The notes under the pieces: model-generated
What the model saw: only the letters and a program-made list of their open reading frames with translations
The model's database searches: none
Told to the model about the DNA's origin: nothing
Origin: Rheum nobile
Lineage: Eukaryota; Streptophyta; Magnoliopsida; Caryophyllales; Polygonaceae
Reading direction: 5' to 3'
DNA: 64,000 nucleotides
Assembly: GCA_027886185.1 (NCBI GenBank)
Contig: WOAB01000233.1
Coordinates: 434,001-498,000, forward strand
In this document: piece after piece, positions 57,150-64,000 of the stretch
How positions within the stretch are numbered: the stretch's first letter is position 1
Layout of the letters: the number at the start of each line of letters is the position of its first letter
Made by a program: the position numbers and the translations under genes

Positions 57150-59539
57150 CATGTTTTATTTCAAACTTTTTTTTTATTTCTAATCTTTACAAGCATAACC
57201 CATGACCTTCTTCCTCCATGGCCGGCCGAGCTTCAAGCTCCATTTCAATGGAGTTTTGTCCCAAAATTTTGCCCAATTTCACCAAATTAATTAAATCATT
57301 GGCCTTAAAGATATACTAATCCTGAACCCTATCCCATTAAAATCAGAATTTTTAACCACCCCAATAGATAGAATTTTGCCCTTAACGATAAACAGCCCAG
57401 TAAACGAATTTTCGGATAAAAATCCAAAATTTGATCTCGTTTGAGCCGAAATTGGTGGGATCTGAAAGCTATCTTCAAGAGCTTTAATTGTCCTATAAAA
57501 AACCCCTCACCCATGGTAGAATTTCATCCAATTTCGAGAATTAGGTTTCAGTTGTTTACAGAAAAATTCGTGAGCTTCCAGGGTAAGATTCTCCTTTGTT
57601 AGGGCATCTCTAGTTACGATTCAAGTGTCAAAATCTTTGTCTTGAAGTCACGAATCCAACGACACCAACCACGAGCCAGTTGGTGGTCAAATGAGTTTGA
57701 ATCGAGCCATTCTTCGACGAGGTGTCACGTGCGAATTCGGTAAAGACCAAATCTGAATGTTTATTCGGTTTTGTTTAATTAATCACGATTATGTATACTA
57801 TTGGGGTTAATTAGATATATATTGGATTAATTTAATTTTAGGAGTGTTAAAATTAAATTAAACATATTTTAGGATATTATCTTAGATTGTAAATTGTTAA
57901 TATGTAACATTACAATTGGATAATATGTTGGGTTATATAAGATGATAAATAAATTAAAAAATTTATTTATTTATGTTATTATTATTTAGAATATACAACT
58001 AAAGGATTTTTAGTATCGTATAAATAGTCGTATATCATGTAGCCTCGATAATTGATTTACTTAGACTTAAATAAATTCAATTAGAATCCGAGACAAGTAT
58101 TGTTCAATTTCCGTTATTGAATAAATTGTCTAATTATAATTTATTTCTGTGTGAATTAGGTACATCTCGGAATCGCTTTGGGAACGAAAATAAAGCAGGA
58201 GTCCAATTCGGTATTTAAAGGCAATTGTTTCTATTACGCCATTCGATCTATACCGTAAGCCGAGGCAAGTGGTGGTTCGCTCTTGCGATTTATTCCATAT
58301 TTTTCTTAATTGACAATTAATCAGTTGTTTTAATTAACTTGGGATAAATATTCTTAATTTGTGTTCGGGGATTTGTGTGATATATGGTGTGGATAAATAT
58401 GAATTATGTACTAGGTTGTATATATTTCTAGTGACGACCCTTATATATATTATTATTATAGGGTGCTAGTTGAACTTTGGTGTGGAATTTAGTATGGACT
58501 TGTATGCTTAGTTAGCACGAGTATTTGTAGGAACGTTAAATATCTCGCGAGGTTTAGCTGTTTCTTTATAACTTGGTATTAGAAGGATTATTGCCCTAAT
58601 ACTTTTGGTCATGACCTACCCTTATTCGAATATAAGTGGTGGTGCACTTAGCTAGTTCCGTTATTCGGGATTCGTCCCATGATATATCTCGTTTCGATAT
58701 TGGTGTGGATTAAAAGCTTTAACGTAAATGCACGTTTTGGAATTAAATAAGATAAGTGTCTTTGTGCACATAATTAATATACCTTCAGGCGAGAACTACA
58801 ATGTGGAAACCGCTCGGGCTCCTGTCTAAAGTAAGTCCCCTTTCCAATCTAGATTCACATTATGCGGTGAGGTTGATCGATGACCCAAATAGTCAAAAGA
58901 GTCGTTTTGGAAAATCTTGTGTGATGATTATTAATGTTCTCAAACAAATACATATAATTCGCATAAGACTAAATTCCATTGGAGTCTTCTCTTGAATCAT
59001 GCTTCTTCTTTTGTTTCAGTAGAAGTGTAGTAGTCATATATTGTTTAACGAGTATTATTCGAGAAACAAGCGTAGTTACTATATACGACTACAGAACCAT
59101 TCCTTTTTCACCCTTGCGTAGTCTTTCATTAGACTGACCAACCATTCATTTTCCTTGCATGGTTGGCCGGTGTCATCCGTCCTATACAGCACATCAGGTC
59201 TCTCTTCCACAAGTGGAGAAGCAGGATACCGACATTGAAGACAACTGTTGTTTTGTGATTTTGTCTACAATAAAGGTTGAAGATCCTGAAGTTAGATTTT
59301 GGGTTTATAACCTATTACGTAATTTTAATATATTTCATTAAGTCTTCCACTACTAACTTTGATATTTGATCTAGTTAGCATTTTTCACAACGTCGTTTGT
59401 AAGACATTTTTGGATTAATTTATAATTTTTTCATATTATTTTGTATCAGCGATCAATAATGTAAGCCTTGGGTGATTTCGGATATGCGTTCCGAGGTCAA
59501 TGGCGGTAATATTCCTAAGGTAATTTAGGGGCGTTACAT
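57150..59539 (+). repeat. LTR of the element B family, left end unresolved
   Basis: It ends GGGGCGTTACA at 59539. Shared stretches with the element B LTR include the GCAAGTGGTGGTTCGCTCTTGC region (58263), GTGGTGGTGCACTTAGCT (58638), and TCTTTCATTAGACT, CATGGTTGG and GTGTCATCC (59128-59180). A TATA-like CCTATAAAAAAC is near 57492. No primer site follows and mobile domain coding resumes at 59540, so it is a solo or truncated LTR. Confidence 0.75.
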
Positions 59540-61490
59540 TAGCGACCCATATTAAGGCTGAGGAGGCGAAGGTCATTCATCTATTTGACTACCTGTTCGG
59601 TTTTCCAACGGATGAGATGGAAGAGGACATCAAGGCTGGAGGGCTTTTGAGTGTTGATTTTTTTAGGGAACCTGGAGCATATGATTGAGGACAACGACGA
59701 GCCTATGTTAATTGCAGCAGGATACCTATGGCACACCATGTCTTCCATCTTTTTCGTGAATAAGTCCACAAACCAACTGAAAGTCAACTTGATGTCACTT
59801 TTCGCCGATCATGATCGTACTCCTAGCACAACTTAGGGCACTAGTGTTTTAGCCCTCTTGTATAAACACCTCAGTGTGGCTTCACGGGGGAGGATTGGAG
59901 GCATTGCGGCATGCACCTATCTGCTTTAGATAAATTGAATTTTTTTATTTTTTATTTTGAAATAAAATAATATTTCAACAAATTATATTTTAAATAAATT
60001 GCAGACATGTATATGGTCGTATTTCACTTATTTTCCGGGAACCCCCATCTTCGCCGCGACAGAGCGGATAGAGAGTGACAGACTGCCCGATATCATGTGG
60101 AACGCACCCCTCTACGACAGTCGGCCAAGCCCTTACATTACTAACATATCCTGGATAAGTACCAGTTTGAGGATGTAAATACCATAATTTTATTATATTT
60201 AGGGTGCACCATGTGATTATATATCTATACATAAGGGTTGTTTTTATCATTGCATGTATGGTGGATTCCACATGTCAACCTAAATTGTATGGGAGAATAT
60301 AGGGCCTCCACATACCGATGGACGATCAAGTTCATGGATGTCATTGAGTCGTACATGCCTGACCGGGTTGTACACCGGTTTGGACATATCCACAGTAGGC
60401 CACTGAATGTCATAGAGCCGATCTCCGCACACGGTTAGATGCAGAGTAGAGGATGAGGGTTGTACAGTCTCACCTTCACCCCCATGTAGAACGGTTGGGC
60501 CTACCTAGATGAGCATCTGTCTGCAGAGATTTTGGTGAGCCCAGAGGTCTTCAGTGCTTGGGATGTGGATGACAAGTATCTAAATTGGTTCCTCCCCTTT
60601 TGCATCCATATGTTAGGCCCATTGCACAGGTCCAGCCTTGTCCAAGACGTTATCCTCCTCCGGTTGTGGACATGTCTCGGGTATGTTTCATGGTTTAATT
60701 TCATGTTTAGGATTTATAATATCATTATTTACATCCACTAATAAAAAAATATTTGTTTTGATTGGCAGCGATTAGCCATGGCGAGGGCGCATGTTCGTGA
60801 GGTTATGTTGCGTGGGAGTGACAGATGGAGGATTGGGCCAGTATGGAGGAGATTCTCAGCAACAACCATCCTTCTGTTGATGATCCACTGATACGGGCCT
60901 TACATCGACTGTCTTAGTAAGAGGGGCGAGTCCTCCAGTGCAACGACCGATCGAGCGACGACAATCCGGGTACCTTCTATATATGAGAGGGGTGAGTCCT
61001 CCAGGGCAGCGGCAGAGCGGGCAGTGACTGAGAGGGATATGGAAGAGATGTACGGTTACAATGATAGGGTTTTGAAGATTTATGTATTTCATACTCTAGA
61101 TATTACTATGATGTATTTAGTTTCTTGTATTGACAATTTAGATTGTATTTGTTCTGACTTATCTACTTTGCCATAAAACTTCGTTATACTGAATTTTATG
61201 ATCCACGATTAACATTTGTTTTTCCACGAAGAATCTTAATCTACTATAATACCATTAATCTTAAACTCTCAATATCTTACAATAATTGTTTCTCTACTAT
61301 TCTACTCTTATGGTGGAGTGATTCTCCAACACATCTCATCAGAACAATCACAATCTAAAATATTACATGAAATATTCGGGTCATATATCAAGTTTGGATG
61401 TCACCCTAAACATAATAAATCCATACATTTAACATCGTATAGTGTATTCTATCATGGGTAAGTGTTTATACCCTAAAACTTTTGAAAATG

Positions 61491-61519
61491 GGCTATGCGC
61501 TACTTAGTGACGCATAGCC
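61491..61519. repeat. Palindromic motif at the second element's end
   Basis: GGCTATGCG, an 11-base spacer, then CGCATAGCC form a perfect 9-bp inverted pair. It resembles in plan the TGGGCGGCA-N5-TGCCGCCCA motif of the first MULE, with a different sequence. Confidence 0.8.
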
Positions 61520-61530
61520 TACATAAGGAG

Positions 61531-63454
61531 GCTAAGGTCTGGATTTTTTAGGCATTAGGATTTAAGGTCTTATATATGATAGGACATGGTATGAGATTTA
61601 CAGGTTTAATTTGTTTTAGGCACATCCAATTGTTAAATATGGATCAGATATTTTGATCAATTTATAGTGTTTCTCCTCCTCCTCATCATGTAATTACTAA
61701 ACCCCATCATTTCTCCTCGATCGTTCTTCTCCTCCATTCCCTTTTGTAATTTGCGAGTGTGGCCAAATTTTTGGTCCTTGTCGGCAAGGTGCCAATATGT
61801 CGGACTATGAACCTTACTATGGTGTGCTTAATGCTAATGATTCAGATGATTCTAGAATTGACGTTTCAGACGACTACGACCAATAGTACTTTAATCGTCG
61901 TGATATGATGAATCCCATGTACTCCGATTACAACTCCTAAAATTCTTAGATCCGTATTTTAATGTATAACTCTATTGTACAATATCTATTCATTTATCTT
62001 GCCTTGTCACTTCTTACTATTGTTACCTTTGTTTGGGTAGCAATACGATTTGGCAAGGAGGAAGAACTCCTGCATGTGAACAGTAGCGGCGGTACATTTA
62101 GGCATTTACAAGACTATATATGTGAACGATATAATGATCCAAATAATTGATGTTGAAGTTGAACTTGACAAGGAGAAGGAGAAGGTAAAGGTGTTTCGAT
62201 TGAACAAATGAACGCAAAGTTGAAAGACAAAGTTGTTGATTGAAAGGCATCTAAATTTGATATTTGCCAAGAAACAAATCAATAAATAAATGCTGATTTG
62301 AAAGCATCAAATACCGCCCAAACCACACTGCAAGAAACATTCTTTGATGCATATATGGGTGTTTTCCTTATGCCTCTATTTACTCCGTTAGTGGGGTTTG
62401 TAATTTGTTTTTTCCATAGTTGTTATGCACTATCGCAACCTCTCTTTTGATGTTGCTGCTACATCAATCCTCTGTTTACTCCATTAGTGGGGTTTGTAAT
62501 TTGTTTTAATTCCCTTGAACAATTGTAAACCCTACGGGTCGAACTAAATATGAACTTGGGAGTGCATTTGATAATGATCGTAGAAGTTGGTAAGCTTTTC
62601 ACAAGAAATCATCCTTGACAAACCCCCTATTGAGTTGGCAAACGAAAATCAATCATGCTAATTGAAATTCTTAATAAGGTCCGATGACAAAAGGGTCGTT
62701 CAATATAATAATAGGGACTGACAATAATATGTCGATTACAACTTCATTTGCCATATGATTTCATGAGTTTGAGGATCTTCAGCAGTGAGTTGGTCCATAT
62801 ATTCTTGTCAGCAAGGTGGTGTGTGCATCCAACAACCACTTCTTATCAAAAGCATTGGAGATTATAATGCGGATTATGCAAGTCCTTAGTTCCCTACCCA
62901 TCCTTCGGACTAATGCAACAACAAAAAAACGGCCATGTTGCGTTCATAGAAATGAGTCAAAATTAAGGGGAGCATTGATGTATGATTGCATATAATTTTA
63001 ACAATACTCATCGCCATTCGCATCCTCAAAGGTCCTCCTCGGCTGGAGGAGATTCCATAACATGGAAAAAGTAGGTGTTTGTGTGTTAAAACTCTTCGCC
63101 ATTCACCATATATAGTTACTGTGTAGTTGTGGAGTAGCTACGCTGGAAATTAAGAATCCGACTAGTTTTCCGGAGGGGGTAGTAATGAATTGTTGTCGGA
63201 GGGGATGCCTAATTTATGGCCGCACAATTAGGCAGGGTAACTAATTTAGACAATTGAATTTTGCCAAAACCGTATATTATACAAATACCATTTCCAATTA
63301 TTACAGTTGCATGTGTATCGTTTCACGAGACACAATAGTATTTCCTTTGTAAAATTACCCAGCTGGTTTTCCAAATTACAAACTATGATTTATTTAAAAC
63401 TGAACGTACCTTATCTGTGTTATTGGAGTTGTTGTAACACTCCAGACTTGACAT
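61531..63454 (+). other. Unassigned repeat-derived sequence
   Basis: No gene is supported. A short frame near 61798-61886 (MSDYEPYYG, then Asp/Ser-rich) and a Lys/Glu-rich stretch near 62155-62230 with stops could be remnants of a transposon-borne coiled-coil protein. TTTACTCC(G/A)TTAGTGGGGTTTG occurs twice (about 62380 and 62467). The 62-codon frame at 61962-62150 has a hydrophobic segment but no known family. Confidence 0.5.
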
Positions 63455-63740
63455 CACTAGTACAAAAATAATTTTTTACCCCGTGAGAAAATAGTCCGGA
63501 CCATCTATATTCGGGCTAATAAGTCAATAAAAATTGTTAAACTACTATTTTATTTTTTAGGATAAGAAAGAGCCGGGATATATGGCGACACGTCCGGGCT
63601 AAATGATGTATTGCACTTTAAACATTATGAAATCATAGCCCGGACTTTTTTAATGTCAATATCCGGGCTATTAAGTAGAAATCTTATTCCCCTTACATGT
63701 ATGTATATAGGCCGGACATACCCAAATGCTTAATATACGG
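63455..63740 (+). mobile_element. CACTA transposon terminus
   Basis: It opens CACTAGTACAAAAA, the standard end of plant En/Spm (CACTA) elements. Within 280 bases short words recur in both orientations: GTCCGGACC, CGGGCTA, TCCGGGCTA, AGCCCGGAC and GCCGGAC. These resemble the subterminal transposase-binding repeats of the class. The body is cut by following sequence or the window edge. Confidence 0.7.
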
Positions 63741-63870
63741 GCAGTTAGATCTGTTAACTGGGTCGGGCGGGTCGGGTTCGGGTCAAATCGGGTTCGGGTC
63801 GATCGGGTTGATAAAATTTCCGGGTCAAGCGGGTTCGGGTTGACCCAACGGGTCGAACATGCCCTTTTTT
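63741..63870 (+). repeat. GGGTCGGG/CGGGTT repeat tract
   Basis: GGGTCGGGTTCGGGTC-type words recur about ten times over 110 bases, next to AT-rich sequence. The composition resembles subterminal repeats of plant hAT MITEs. No ends are visible before the window stops. Confidence 0.5.
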
Positions 63871-64000
63871 TATGATTATTATTATGTTTTTTAACTTTAA
63901 TAAAATAATTATAATTATAATAATATAATTAATATTATATTATTATTTTAAAATGTATATTAAAATATTTAATATAAATGAAATAAAATATACAAAATAA

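Larger units (their letters stand above)
55985..61060 (+). pseudogene. Plant mobile domain pseudogene, interrupted by insertions
   Basis: The domain start is in 55985-56417, where FHAHITYLIWHA, RLLKAFTRPTHF and GIIPR match NFDTHIAELIWRK, RSLRVQTRPTQF and IPRG of the first copy. It resumes at 59540 directly after an LTR: HLFDYLFGF, IAAGYLWHTMSSIFFVNKST. It continues through exons near 60004-60175 (SYFTYFPGTP), 60259-60690 (EYRASTYRWTIKFMDV, WDVDDKYLNWF) and 60769 onward (RLAMARAHVREVM). Several stops and frameshifts are present. The conserved exon boundaries show common descent with 45750-49339. Confidence 0.82.
54640..61530 (+). mobile_element. Remnant of a second MULE-like element with a mobile domain gene
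   Basis: It begins next to the first MULE. The left part (54660-54830) carries words like TATGCGCTAC, GTAGTGCATAAG and TAGCGCATAAG. The right part (61491-61519) has a palindrome of GGCTATGCG and CGCATAGCC around 11 bases. Between them is a broken plant mobile domain gene with the exon plan of the first element. It is split by hAT-like sequence and an LTR (about 56420-59539). No transposase was recognised. The boundaries are approximate. A GC-rich candidate first exon lies at 54860-55270 but has no clean frame. Confidence 0.55.

Noticed and set aside
61962..62150. 62-codon frame with a hydrophobic segment
   Set aside because: Isolated, no family recognised, and surrounded by repeat-derived DNA. 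Kept only as a remark.

Overview
This is a plant nuclear window, almost certainly a dicot. It holds one spliced host gene among nested plant transposable elements: Ty3/gypsy chromovirus and Tat elements, an L1-type LINE with a plant RNase H, MULEs carrying plant mobile domain genes, a hAT MITE and a CACTA end. There are no rRNA, tRNA or CRISPR features and no prokaryotic gene organisation. Everything here was read by eye; no alignment or database search was run.

Layout. 1-7810: LTR element A, with near-identical LTRs of about 3.07 kb around a heavily deleted interior. 8334-13579: a 5'-truncated Tekay-like element B with one long open pol frame and its 3' LTR. 13580-17270: a decayed Tat-type pol, a ~59-bp tandem array, a 33-bp minisatellite and a reverse-strand gag remnant. 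17400-27500: AT-rich DNA with a duplicated ~475-bp segment, a decayed MULE (about 21.6-25.1 kb), a perfect 48-bp palindrome and TGTGCA-rich sequence. 27508-37385 (minus): an L1-type LINE whose ORF1 is split by a 2.69-kb solo LTR with an exact CGTGG target duplication. 37757-39240 (minus): a short LINE-like insertion, itself split by a 447-bp hAT MITE with an exact 8-bp target duplication. 39977-42903: the host gene, an eight-exon TIFY4B/PEAPOD homologue of 335 aa.

45286-54625 is the most interesting unit. It is a 9.3-kb MULE with ~0.4-kb terminal inverted repeats and three genes: a plant mobile domain protein on plus, and a GRF zinc-finger protein and a FAR1/MULE transposase joined in frame to an OTU-type protease on minus. 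Reconstructed splice frames hold over five exons in each large gene. Only isolated stop codons interrupt them, at least one of them a clear TGG-to-TGA change. A ~23-bp palindrome of the form TGGGCGGCA-N5-TGCCGCCCA is repeated in both terminal repeats, in a central 155-bp hairpin and inside the first coding exon. Immediately to the right (about 54640-61530) lies the remnant of a second mobile domain element with the same exon plan and a different terminal palindrome. It is split by hAT-like sequence and by a third LTR of the same family as element B. The window ends in a CACTA transposon terminus.
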